This document shows positions 1 to 7,332 of a stretch of 64,000 nt of DNA, piece by piece. Numbering within the stretch: position 1 is the first letter of the stretch; each line of letters opens with the position of its first letter. Below the pieces are notes generated by a model that saw only the letters and a list, made by a program, of their open reading frames with translations, had not been told where the DNA came from and ran no database searches. This stretch comes from Mycobacterium bohemicum DSM 44277 (GTDB lineage: Bacteria; Actinomycetota; Actinomycetes; Mycobacteriales; Mycobacteriaceae), in the NCBI RefSeq assembly GCF_001053185.1, contig NZ_CSTD01000002.1:751577-815576 (forward strand), written 5' to 3'. The position numbers were made by a program, and so were the translations under genes.

Positions 1-589
1 GGCGTGCCTCGTCGTAGGTGTCGCACAGGATGACACCCTGCTCCGGGAGCAGCAACGGCCCTTCGCCCAGAACCGAACGGGCGTAAGCGGTATGCGACGG
101 GTTGACCAGGTATGGGTGGGCGCCGCGGCTACGGCTCGCGGACATGGCCAGCATCTTCGGGCCCAGGGCGGCGAGCACCCGGCCCTCGGCCGGGACCGGC
201 CGCGGTGCGGCATCCAACCCGTCCAGGAACGCCGCCGTGGCGGCCAGCGGCTTGCGGTAACGGCCGGGCTGGCCGGCGTCGATCAGGGGGGCGTGGCTGA
301 CGCCGATGCCCAGCAGGAAGCGGTCCCCGTGCTCGTCGGTCAGGGCCGCGTAGGACTCCGCCACATCCCCGGGCTCGTGCATCCACAGGTTCAGGATTCC
401 GGTGGCGATCACTGTCCGCTTGGTGGCGGCGAGCAGCCGGGCCACCGCGTCCAGCACCGGCCCGCCGACGTCGGGGATCCACAGCGCGGTAAAGCCCAGC
501 TCCTCCAATTCCGCTGCCGCTTCGGTGGATTCGCCGGCGTCACCGTAGCGCAGTTGGCTGCTCCAGATGCCGATGCCGGTAAGGTCCAT
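1..589 (-). CDS. LLM-class F420-dependent oxidoreductase, 3' part outside window
   Basis: The minus strand is open from an ATG at 587-589 to the window edge (196 codons visible). It begins MDLTGIGIWSSQLRYGDA and continues with ELEELGFTALWIPDVGGP and the LLM-type stretch HGDRFLLGIGVSHAPLID. This pattern fits bacterial-luciferase-like TIM-barrel enzymes that use coenzyme F420, which are very abundant in mycobacteria; it resembles the TIGR03620 subgroup. The substrate is unknown. An AAAGGAT ribosome site lies just upstream of the ATG. The gene follows a minus-strand FAD monooxygenase with about 30 bp between them, so the two may be co-transcribed. The C-terminal part is missing only because the window ends. 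Confidence 0.85.
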   Translation of the reverse strand, partial: MDLTGIGIWSSQLRYGDAGESTEAAAELEELGFTALWIPDVGGPVLDAVARLLAATKRTVIATGILNLWMHEPGDVAESYAALTDEHGDRFLLGIGVSHAPLIDAGQPGRYRKPLAATAAFLDGLDAAPRPVPAEGRVLAALGPKMLAMSASRSRGAHPYLVNPSHTAYARSVLGEGPLLLPEQGVILCDTYDEAR

Positions 590-619
590 GGGGTCATCCT
601 TTCGTCGCCCCCCATGGTG

Positions 620-1828
620 TCAGACGTCGGCTCCGGCATAGTCGGGGACCGGCAGGGAGTCGTGCAGCCGGAGGCCCTTGGTGTTCAGTCTCGCCAGCGC
701 CCTGGACAGGGGTGCGGGCATCAGTGAGATCAGTTCCGCCCCGCGGGTCAGTGCCCATACTCCGGCCTTCGAGCCGGGGACGATCGTCCTGGCGGCGCCG
801 CGCGCGAAGTTGCGGCTCAGCTGCACCGGCTCGCGCATCGCCAGTTCGTAGGCGGCGAAGGCGCGCAAGTGATCGCCGTCGGCGCGGGCCATCTCCCCGG
901 CCAGCACGTAGGCCCCCAGCACCGCGAGGCTCGTGCTTCCGCCGACCGCGGGTCCGGGACAGTACCCGGCGTCGCCGACAAGCGTGACGCGCCGGCGTGA
1001 GTACCGGTCCAGCCGTAGCTGGCTGATCGCGTCGAAGTAGAACGCCGGGGTGTCGTCGACCTCGGCCAGCCAGCGGTCCACCTGGGTGTGCATGCCCGCG
1101 AACGCCTCGCGCAGCAATTCCTTCTGCCGGGCCGCGTCGCGGTGGTCGTAGACGAGTTGCTCCGGGCTGCGGAACAAGAACACCGCGCGCGCGTCGTCGA
1201 GGTGCTCCGCCGTGTAGATCGCCGCGAGGCGCCCCACGCCGATATGACCGACCATGTCGCCCGCATTCGCCAGCTCCCTGGGCACCGACACCACCGCGAG
1301 GTAGCCGCCCAGGAAGCGGGTGAGATCGGCCTCCTCCCCGAAGGTCAGGCGCCGAACGTTGGAGTGCAGCCCGTCGGCCCCGACGATGACGTCGAACGTG
1401 CGCGCCGGCGTGCGCTCGAACGTCACGCAGCCGTCGACGTCGATGCCCGTGATCGAGTCGCCGAACACGTACTCGACGTCGTCGCGCCCGGCGGCGTAGT
1501 AGATCTCGCTGAGGTCGTCGCGCATGATCTCCACGTGCCGGTCGGAGGTGGCGGCGTAGACCTTGGTCAGGTCGATCTCCGTGGGCCGTGGCCGGCCCGC
1601 ACGGTACAAGGTCAGCCGCGTGGTGCCCGTCGCGAGCGCCTCGATCTGCGGCAGGACGCCCATCTTCGCCGAGATCTCCATCGCCGGGCGAAACAGGTCG
1701 ACGGCGTGGCCGCCGGTCTTGCGCAGGGCTGGCGCGCGCTCGACGACGGTGACGTCGAAGCCGTGGCGCGTCAGCCAGTAGGCCAGCACCGGCCCGGCGA
1801 TGCTGGCACCGGAAACGAGAACGCGCAT
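620..1828 (-). CDS. FAD-dependent monooxygenase (PHBH fold)
   Basis: A 402-aa protein. The N-terminus VLVSGASIAGPVLAYWLTRH is the dinucleotide-binding GxGxxG-like motif of group A flavin monooxygenases (here GASIAG), followed by VVERAP for the ribose contact. The middle has VIVGADGLHSNVRRLTFG (the DG motif), and the C-terminal part has RVTLVGDAGYCPGPAVGGS (the GD motif for FAD). These enzymes use NAD(P)H and O2 to hydroxylate or oxidise small molecules; the substrate cannot be told. An AGGAGG sequence 6 bp before the ATG fixes the start. It resembles the second monooxygenase at 7329-8531 (same fold, similar length), so the two may be paralogues. Its upstream side abuts the IS110-family element. 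Confidence 0.85.
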   Translation of the reverse strand: MRVLVSGASIAGPVLAYWLTRHGFDVTVVERAPALRKTGGHAVDLFRPAMEISAKMGVLPQIEALATGTTRLTLYRAGRPRPTEIDLTKVYAATSDRHVEIMRDDLSEIYYAAGRDDVEYVFGDSITGIDVDGCVTFERTPARTFDVIVGADGLHSNVRRLTFGEEADLTRFLGGYLAVVSVPRELANAGDMVGHIGVGRLAAIYTAEHLDDARAVFLFRSPEQLVYDHRDAARQKELLREAFAGMHTQVDRWLAEVDDTPAFYFDAISQLRLDRYSRRRVTLVGDAGYCPGPAVGGSTSLAVLGAYVLAGEMARADGDHLRAFAAYELAMREPVQLSRNFARGAARTIVPGSKAGVWALTRGAELISLMPAPLSRALARLNTKGLRLHDSLPVPDYAGADV

Positions 1829-1925
1829 GACGGCCCTCCTGCGGCTACTTGAGGCCCGTCCAGCCTAATGGGAACCGATCAGCGAGCCGTTGACAGGTTT
1901 TGATGCCCGGTCGGTAGATCCTGAT

Positions 1926-2010
1926 CACCGAGCCGCCGGCCGGTGAGCACTGCTTAAGCCTGGAGTGCTGTTTGACTTCTAAGCCTAGATCGTGCCCCGG
2001 CCGGTTGGTG
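1926..2010 (+). ncRNA. candidate IS110 bridge RNA core (structured left end)
   Basis: The left non-coding end can fold into a long stem: CACC at 1926-1929 and CCGGCCGG at 1936-1943 pair with CCGGCCGG at 1997-2004 and GGTG at 2007-2010, leaving an internal loop (GAGCCG/TT). A second hairpin inside pairs GCACT with AGTGC (about 1947-1966). A TTGACA box at 1890-1895 lies about one promoter length upstream. A further small hairpin (GTGCT-TCG-AGCAC) is at 2039-2051. Bridge RNAs of IS110-group elements are encoded in this position and consist of stems with internal loops that pair with target and donor DNA. The position and structure are seen; the RNA itself and the loop assignments are inferred. 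Confidence 0.4.
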
Positions 2011-2122
2011 AGGTCATCTGTAGCGCTGATGGGGTGTCGTGCTTCGAGCACTGATCCATTAGGTTGCCGCCAGATGTCCTTGGGCTCGAGCATGTTTCAC
2101 CGAACATCGAACAGGAGGCGAG

Positions 2123-3349
2123 TTGACGATATTCGTCGGAGACGATTGGGCCGAGGACCATCACGACGTCCACCTGATGGACGCCGAGGGGGCCCGGCTG
2201 GCATCGCGCCGGCTCCCGGAGGGACTCGCGGGCATCCGCGGATTCCACCAACTGGTGGCCGCCCACGCCGAGGAACCCACCCAGGTGGTGATCGGCATCG
2301 AAACCGACCGCGGTTTGTGGGTCGAGGCCCTGACCGCGGCTGGCTATCAAGTGTTCGCGGTCAACCCGCTCGCGGTGGCCCGCTACCGCGACCGTCACCA
2401 AGTGTCGGGTGCGAAGTCTGACGCCGGTGACGCCAAACTACTGGCTGACCTAGTCCGCACCGACCGCCACAACCATCGCCCGATCGCCGGGGACAGTGCG
2501 GCTGTCGAGGCGGTCAAGGTCTTGGCGCGAGGTCACCAGAATCTGATCTGGACCCGAACCCGCCACACCAACGCCCTGCGCAGCGCCTTGCGCGAGTACT
2601 ACCCTGCGGCGTTGGAGGCCTTCGAGGACCTTGCCGGCCGCGATGCCCTGGCCGTCCTGGGCCGTGCACCGACTCCGGTCGAGGCCGCGCGGCTGAGCCT
2701 GTCCAAGATCCGGTCAACGCTCAAAGCTGCTGGGCGCCAACGTAACCTCGATACTCGAGCGCTGCAGATTCAGGAAATTCTGCGCAGCGAGCAGCTCGCT
2801 GCCCCGGGCGCGGTCACCGCCGCTTTCGCCGCGACAACCCGCGCCACGGTTGGGATCATCGCCGAGCTAAACCGCCAGATCGGCGAACTCGAAGCAGAAC
2901 TCGCGACGCATTTTGAGGCACACCCGGACGCCGACATCTACCTCTCCCTGCCAGGACTTGGTGTCATCCTCGGCGCCCGGGTGCTCGGTGAGTTCGGGGA
3001 CGACCCGAACCGATACACCACCGCCAAGTCTCGCAAGAACTACGCCGGAACGTCACCGCTTACCATCGCGTCGGGAAAGAAACGCGCCGTGCTGGCCCGC
3101 CACGTCCGCAACCGCCGCCTCTACGACGCCATCGACCAATGGGCCTTCTGCGCCCTCAACCGCAGTCCAGGTGCCCGCGCCTTCTACGACCAACACCGCG
3201 CCGGCGGCGACACCCACCACCAAGCGCTACGCGCCTTAGGTAACCGCCTCGTAGGCATCCTGCACGGCTGCCTCTGCCACCACAACGCCTACGACGAACA
3301 CAAAGCCTGGGCACATCGCCAACCCAACCCCGACACCCAAGCAGCTTGA
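2123..3349 (+). CDS. IS110-family DEDD transposase
   Basis: A 408-aa protein starting at a TTG codon, 4 bp after an AGGAGGCG ribosome site. The N-terminal RuvC-like DEDD domain shows FVGDDWAEDHHDVH (first Asp), VVIGIETDRG (Glu) and KSDAGDAKLLADLVRTD (last two Asp). The C-terminal Tnp_IS110 C (transposase_20) domain shows LPGLGVILGARVLGEFGDDP and the conserved serine region YAGTSPLTIASGKKR. Family members cut and rejoin DNA guided by an element-encoded bridge RNA. Its length is normal (about 400 aa) and no frame disruption is seen, so it is probably active. Confidence 0.93.
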   Translation: MTIFVGDDWAEDHHDVHLMDAEGARLASRRLPEGLAGIRGFHQLVAAHAEEPTQVVIGIETDRGLWVEALTAAGYQVFAVNPLAVARYRDRHQVSGAKSDAGDAKLLADLVRTDRHNHRPIAGDSAAVEAVKVLARGHQNLIWTRTRHTNALRSALREYYPAALEAFEDLAGRDALAVLGRAPTPVEAARLSLSKIRSTLKAAGRQRNLDTRALQIQEILRSEQLAAPGAVTAAFAATTRATVGIIAELNRQIGELEAELATHFEAHPDADIYLSLPGLGVILGARVLGEFGDDPNRYTTAKSRKNYAGTSPLTIASGKKRAVLARHVRNRRLYDAIDQWAFCALNRSPGARAFYDQHRAGGDTHHQALRALGNRLVGILHGCLCHHNAYDEHKAWAHRQPNPDTQAA

Positions 3350-3397
3350 CAACTTACGGTCCTGGGATGTCTAGGCGCCGCCGGATCCGCTATGCGA

Positions 3398-3658
3398 TCA
3401 CGCGGTGCTTTGGTCCTGGGCGTTCTGCGTGAAGATGTCGCCGGGGGTCTGCCCGTTGTCGTTGACGGAGTTGCCGTTGTCGTCGTCGTTGGCGACGACG
3501 CGGACGCCGGCGCCCGGCGCGGTGATGTCCGGCGAATGCGCCGCCGCCGTAGCGAACCCGAGCGCCGCGACGGCCGCGGCCCCGGCGAAGAGCACGCGCG
3601 CACGCAGGTGTCGGCGAGCGGCGGCGGGCGTACGCAGTTCATATCGGAAAGTTGTCAT
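3398..3658 (-). CDS. small secreted protein, unknown function
   Basis: An 86-aa open frame. The start MTTFRYELRTPAAARRHLRA carries arginines and is followed by a hydrophobic, alanine-rich run (VLFAGAAAVAALGFATAAAH) ending in an AXA-like signal peptidase site, so export is likely. The short mature part is polar and acidic (VVANDDDNGNSVNDNGQTPG). I do not recognise a family; it looks like the many small exported mycobacterial proteins of unknown role. The stop codon lies close to the right end of the IS110 element, and its start overlaps the divergent upstream region of the SRPBCC gene. Confidence 0.55.
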   Translation of the reverse strand: MTTFRYELRTPAAARRHLRARVLFAGAAAVAALGFATAAAHSPDITAPGAGVRVVANDDDNGNSVNDNGQTPGDIFTQNAQDQSTA

Positions 3659-3864
3659 GCATTGTGTTTACGGCTCGCCGGTCTGCGGAGGCTGGGCCGC
3701 ACTTATCGGTTCGCTGTGAGCCGTCCGGGTCCAAGGGATTTGGGTTTCGCGGCCTCGATGAGCTGTTGGCGATGGGGGCTATGTTTTGTCATACGCGAGA
3801 GGGGACGGATCATGATGGCGGCCAACCGGATGCCGGCAGCGCGTATCGGCAGCATGGCGTGCCG

Positions 3865-4275
3865 ATGATCGAGTTCACCCTCACCCGGACCTCGACGGCG
3901 CCGATCGAGACCGTGTTCGACGCGATGACCGACCACCGCGGGATCGCGGACTACGTGTGGGCATGCCGGCGCAGCACGCTCGATCGCGAGGGGACCCCCG
4001 CACCAAACGGTGTCGGCGCGATCAGACGGCTGGTGGCGATCGGGCCCGCATTTGTCGAGGAGATCATCGAGTATGAGCGACCCACCCGCTACGCGTACAA
4101 GATGCTTTCAGGCGCACCGACGCGCAATCACGTCGGCACGATCGCGCTGCGTGAAGCAGAAACGGGAACCGAGGTCAGCTGGCATCTACGGTCAACGCTG
4201 AATATCCCCGGTGTTGACCGGCCGATTGCCCGGCTCCTCAGCCGCCCGTCCCGGGCCGCATCGTCGCCGGGCTAA
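3865..4275 (+). CDS. SRPBCC-family protein, C-terminus possibly frameshifted
   Basis: A 136-aa product from the ATG at 3865 (MIEFTLTRTSTAPIETVFDA). This beginning is typical of the START/polyketide-cyclase-like SRPBCC fold, which forms a hydrophobic ligand pocket; the strands EEIIEYERPTRYAYKM and GTEVSWHLRSTL fit as well. An in-frame extension to 3652 exists but lacks family resemblance and runs through promoter-like sequence. The last residues (RPSRAASSPG) do not look like the usual C-terminal helix, whereas another frame of the same DNA reads GRIVAGLK, a typical SRPBCC ending. A one-base indel near 4245 is therefore likely. Ligand unknown. The LLM oxidoreductase starts 10 bp downstream, probably in the same operon. 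Confidence 0.65.
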   Translation: MIEFTLTRTSTAPIETVFDAMTDHRGIADYVWACRRSTLDREGTPAPNGVGAIRRLVAIGPAFVEEIIEYERPTRYAYKMLSGAPTRNHVGTIALREAETGTEVSWHLRSTLNIPGVDRPIARLLSRPSRAASSPG

Positions 4276-4285
4276 AGTCACCGCT

Positions 4286-5275
4286 ATGCGCTTTGGACTC
4301 TTCATCCCGCAAGGCTGGCGAATGGATCTCGTGGGCATCGATCCCGCAGAGCACTGGGCGGTGATGCGCGACCTTGCCATCCACGCCGACAACGGCGCGT
4401 GGGACTCGTTGTGGGTCTACGACCACTTCCACACCGTGCCGATGCCGACCGACGAGGCCACGCACGAGGCGTGGTCGCTGATGGCGGCGTACGCGGCGAC
4501 CACGTCGCGGATCAAACTCGGCCAGATGTGCACCGCGATGAGCTACCGCAATCCCGTGTACCTCGCCAAGGTCGCCGCGACCGCCGACATCATTTCCGGC
4601 GGCCGGGTTCAGATGGGCATCGGCGGTGGCTGGTACGAACACGAGTGGCGCGCTTACGGTTACGGCTTCCCGTCGGCCGGCGTTCGGCTGGGCAGGCTGG
4701 ACGAGGGCGTGCAGATCATGCGGGACGCCTGGCGCGACGGTAAGGTCAGCTTCGACGGCAAGCACTACCAGGTCGACGGTGCCATCGTCTCCCCGAAGCC
4801 GTTGCAGGAAAACGGAATTCCGATGTGGATCGCCGGTGGGGGCGAGAAGGTGACGCTGCGCATCGCGGCTCAGTACGCGCAATACACCAACTTCACCCCG
4901 GAGCCCGAGGCCTTCGCACACAAATCCGAGGTCCTGGCTGACCACTGCCGGCGCCTGGGCACCGACTTCGATGCCATCGTGCGCTCGGCCAACTTCAACG
5001 TCGTCGTCGGCACGTCGGACGCCGACGTCGCGGAACGCCAGAAGCGGGTCCGCGACCGGCTGGTGGGTTGCGTACCCGAGGCGATCGCCGACGCGATGAT
5101 CGCCGGCACCAGCGGGCCGGACTCGCCGATCGGAACCGCCGAACAGGTCATCGAACGGATCGCGAAGGTGCGCGATCTCGGATGCGAATACGCCATCTGC
5201 TATTTCCCCGAGGCGGCCTATGACCGCTCGGGTATCGAGTTGTTCGAGCGGGAAGTCATTCCCGCGCTGAGCTAG
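4286..5275 (+). CDS. LLM-class F420-dependent oxidoreductase
   Basis: A 329-aa luciferase-like monooxygenase fold protein. It starts MRFGLFIPQGWRMDLVGIDP, carries SLWVYDHFHTVPMPTDEATHE, then GRVQMGIGGGWYEHEWRAYG (the conserved G-W-E-E region of LLM enzymes) and a C-terminal NFNVVVGTSDADVAERQ segment. It resembles the TIGR03560 subgroup of probable F420-dependent hydride-transfer enzymes. The start was placed at 4286 because family similarity begins there; upstream codons in frame overlap the SRPBCC gene. The stop codon shares the CTAG tetramer at 5272-5275 with the convergent monooxygenase-like gene. The substrate is unknown. Confidence 0.88.
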   Translation: MRFGLFIPQGWRMDLVGIDPAEHWAVMRDLAIHADNGAWDSLWVYDHFHTVPMPTDEATHEAWSLMAAYAATTSRIKLGQMCTAMSYRNPVYLAKVAATADIISGGRVQMGIGGGWYEHEWRAYGYGFPSAGVRLGRLDEGVQIMRDAWRDGKVSFDGKHYQVDGAIVSPKPLQENGIPMWIAGGGEKVTLRIAAQYAQYTNFTPEPEAFAHKSEVLADHCRRLGTDFDAIVRSANFNVVVGTSDADVAERQKRVRDRLVGCVPEAIADAMIAGTSGPDSPIGTAEQVIERIAKVRDLGCEYAICYFPEAAYDRSGIELFEREVIPALS

Positions 5276-5565
5276 ACGTCGCTGGTGTTGTAGCGAGTCT
5301 TGACCGGTGGTGCCGCGAGCAATGGCGGCAGTTCCGTCAGGCGGCCCTCGCCGGCGCGGAAGGCCCGGTAGGCCTCGTCGTCAGCCACCGTCTCCCACAC
5401 TTCGTAGATGAGCCAGTGGGCTTCGTCGTCCTCGTCGACGAGCACGTCGGTGCGAAGGTTGCCGGCGAACGCCCGGGTGTCCCGCAGCGCCCGGCCCATC
5501 ACGTCGCGGGCCGCGTCCACCGCGTCGGGCTTGAACTTCAGTTCCAGCATCACGGTCACTGCCAT
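5272..5565 (-). CDS. antibiotic biosynthesis monooxygenase (ABM) domain protein
   Basis: A 97-aa single-domain protein beginning MAVTVMLELKFKPDAVDAAR, then DTRAFAGNLRTDVLVDEDDE and HWLIYEVWETVADDEAYRAF. This is the ferredoxin-like dimeric ABM fold found in small cofactor-free oxygenases, quinol monooxygenases and haem-degrading proteins. No haem ligand can be assigned with confidence, so the substrate is open. The start at 5565 (ATG after a GGAGACGACC sequence) was preferred over longer in-frame versions with low-complexity N-termini. It converges with the LLM gene, sharing its stop tetramer. Confidence 0.8.
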   Translation of the reverse strand: MAVTVMLELKFKPDAVDAARDVMGRALRDTRAFAGNLRTDVLVDEDDEAHWLIYEVWETVADDEAYRAFRAGEGRLTELPPLLAAPPVKTRYNTSDV

Positions 5566-5735
5566 GGTCGTCTCCTCGGTCGGGCGCGGCGCTACCAAGA
5601 TAGCGGCCACGGCCGCGTGGGTCGCCCGTGGTCTCCGGCGGCCGGTCACGGCGAGAACGAGGTTTCCGATTGCGGGAACGCTGTTGTACCTTTCAGGGAG
5701 CGCATTACCGTTCGGCGGATGACGGAGGATTCCTG

Positions 5736-6149
5736 ATGCAGAAGGCGCTGGCGCCCGAGATCTCCACCTGGCCCGACGAGAATCCGCAGCTCATCGGCAG
5801 TCGATGCGGCGACTGCGGTGCGACGACGTTTCCCGTGCAGCAGTGGTGCCCGCGCTGCAGCGGCGGCGCGATGACCGATCTTTTGCTACCGCGCCGCGGC
5901 ACCCTCGTCGCGTGGACCACCCAGGGATTTCCTCCCGGCGCTCCCTACGCCGGCCCCACCGGCAAGGACTTCGTGCCCTTCGGGATGGGCCTGGTCCAGC
6001 TCGGTGACGCCATCCGGGTCGAGGGGCGGCTCACCGAAAACGACCCGGCCAGGCTGCAGTTCGGTCAGGAGGTCGAACTCACCATGGTGCCGCTGACCAC
6101 CGACGCCGACGGCGACGAGGTCATGACATTCGCTTTTCGGCCGGTCTAG
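5736..6149 (+). CDS. Zn-ribbon/OB-fold (DUF35) protein, thiolase partner
   Basis: A 137-aa protein with an N-terminal rubredoxin-like zinc ribbon (SRCGDCGATTFPVQQWCPRC: four cysteines in two CxxC pairs) followed by an OB fold (RGTLVAWTTQGFPP, RVEGRLTENDPARLQFGQEV). DUF35 proteins of this type pair with thiolase-like lipid-transfer proteins or MaoC dehydratases and are thought to carry or present acyl-CoA substrates (for example the ChsH2/Ltp2 aldolase unit of steroid degradation). A GGAGG 7 bp before the ATG at 5736 fixes the start. The thiolase gene begins 37 bp downstream, so the two very probably form a complex. Confidence 0.85.
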   Translation: MQKALAPEISTWPDENPQLIGSRCGDCGATTFPVQQWCPRCSGGAMTDLLLPRRGTLVAWTTQGFPPGAPYAGPTGKDFVPFGMGLVQLGDAIRVEGRLTENDPARLQFGQEVELTMVPLTTDADGDEVMTFAFRPV

Positions 6150-6186
6150 AGGCGGGTCGCCACCATCCATCCAGGAGGAGCCTGAC

Positions 6187-7332
6187 ATGACCAACGATGT
6201 CGCCATCATCGGCGTGGGCCTGCACCCTTTCGGCAGGTTCGACAAGACCGCGATGCAGATGGGCGCCGAGGCCATCCACGCGGCGCTCGAGGACGCCGGC
6301 GTGGCGTGGAAGGACATCCAGTTCGGCTTCGGCGGCAGCCACGAGGTGTCCAATCCCGACGCGGTGACCCGCCTGGTCGGGCTGACCGGCATCACCTTCA
6401 CCAACGTGTTCAACGCGTGCGCCACCGCGGCCAGCGCCATCCAGCAGACCGCGGACACCATCCGCCTGGGCAAGTACGACCTCGGCATCGCCATCGGCAT
6501 GGACAAACACCCGCGCGGGGCCTTCACCGATGACCCGGCCAAGCTGGCGCTGCCGCAGTGGTATGCGCAGAACGGGCAGTTCGTCACCACCAAGTTCTTC
6601 GGCATGAAGGCCAACAAATACCTGCACGACCACCACATCTCCCAGGCCACGCTGGCCAAGGTCGCCGCCAAGAATTATCGCAACGGCGCGCTGAACCCAA
6701 ATGCGTTCCGCCGCAAGGCGCTTTCGGAGGAAGAGATCCTGAGCTCGGCCGTGTTGAACTACCCGCTGACGCAGTACATGTTCTGCGCGCCCGACGAGGG
6801 CGCGGCAGCGGTGATCATGTGTCGCGCCGACATGGCACATAAGTTCACCGACAAGCCGGTGTACGTGCGGGCCTGCGAGATCCGGACCCGGCGCTACGGT
6901 GCCTACGAGGTGCACGCGACGTCGGCGCCGCTGGACGAGGACGCTTCGCCGACCGTGTACGCGGCCAAGGCGGCCTACGAGGCGGCGGGCATCGGGCCCG
7001 AGGACGTCGACGTGGCGCAACTGCAGGACACCGACGCCGGCAACGAGGTGATCCACATGGCCGAGACGGGCCTGTGCGCCGACGGCGAGCAGGAGAAGCT
7101 GCTGGCCGACGGCGCCACCGAGATCCACGGACCGATGCCCATCAACACCGACGGCGGCCTGATCGCCAACGGCGAGCCGATCGGCGCGTCGGGGCTGCGC
7201 CAGATGCACGAGCTGGTGCGCCAATTGCGAGGCGAGGCCGGTGAGCGTCAGGTGCCGGGCAACCCGCGCGTCGGCCTGGCGCAGGTGTACGGCGCGCCGG
7301 GCACCGCCTCGGCGACCATCCTGTCGCTCTAG
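6187..7332 (+). CDS. thiolase-like acyl-CoA acetyltransferase / lipid-transfer protein
   Basis: A 381-aa thiolase-superfamily protein. It has the N-terminal MTNDVAIIGVGLHPFGRFDK, the nucleophile region VFNACATAASAIQQTADTIR (Cys in NACATA), and a C-terminal INTDGGLIANGEPIGASGLR motif containing the GEPIGASG glycine loop where canonical thiolases have GHPIGASG. Replacement of that active-site His by Glu is typical of the non-canonical SCP2-type thiolases that act as aldolases or lipid-transfer proteins with a DUF35 partner. An AGGAGG ribosome site is 8 bp upstream. The role is probably lipid or steroid side-chain breakdown; the exact substrate is unknown. Confidence 0.88.
   Translation: MTNDVAIIGVGLHPFGRFDKTAMQMGAEAIHAALEDAGVAWKDIQFGFGGSHEVSNPDAVTRLVGLTGITFTNVFNACATAASAIQQTADTIRLGKYDLGIAIGMDKHPRGAFTDDPAKLALPQWYAQNGQFVTTKFFGMKANKYLHDHHISQATLAKVAAKNYRNGALNPNAFRRKALSEEEILSSAVLNYPLTQYMFCAPDEGAAAVIMCRADMAHKFTDKPVYVRACEIRTRRYGAYEVHATSAPLDEDASPTVYAAKAAYEAAGIGPEDVDVAQLQDTDAGNEVIHMAETGLCADGEQEKLLADGATEIHGPMPINTDGGLIANGEPIGASGLRQMHELVRQLRGEAGERQVPGNPRVGLAQVYGAPGTASATILSL

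Larger units (their letters stand above)
1845..3390 (+). mobile_element. IS110-family insertion sequence (ends approximate)
   Basis: The element consists of about 270 bp of non-coding left end, a DEDD transposase gene at 2123-3349, and a short right end. IS110 elements lack terminal inverted repeats and often make no target duplication, so the exact ends cannot be read here; they must lie between the monooxygenase start (1828) and the stop of the next gene (3398). TTGACA occurs in both non-coding ends (1890-1895 and 3346-3351). In known IS110 elements, a promoter formed across the circle junction or in the left end transcribes the guide (bridge) RNA. The neighbouring genes on both sides look intact, so the element sits in an intergenic site. 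Confidence 0.75.

Noticed and set aside
3652..3864. N-terminal extension of the SRPBCC gene
   Set aside because: The extension lacks family similarity and covers promoter-like sequence divergent from the small secreted gene.
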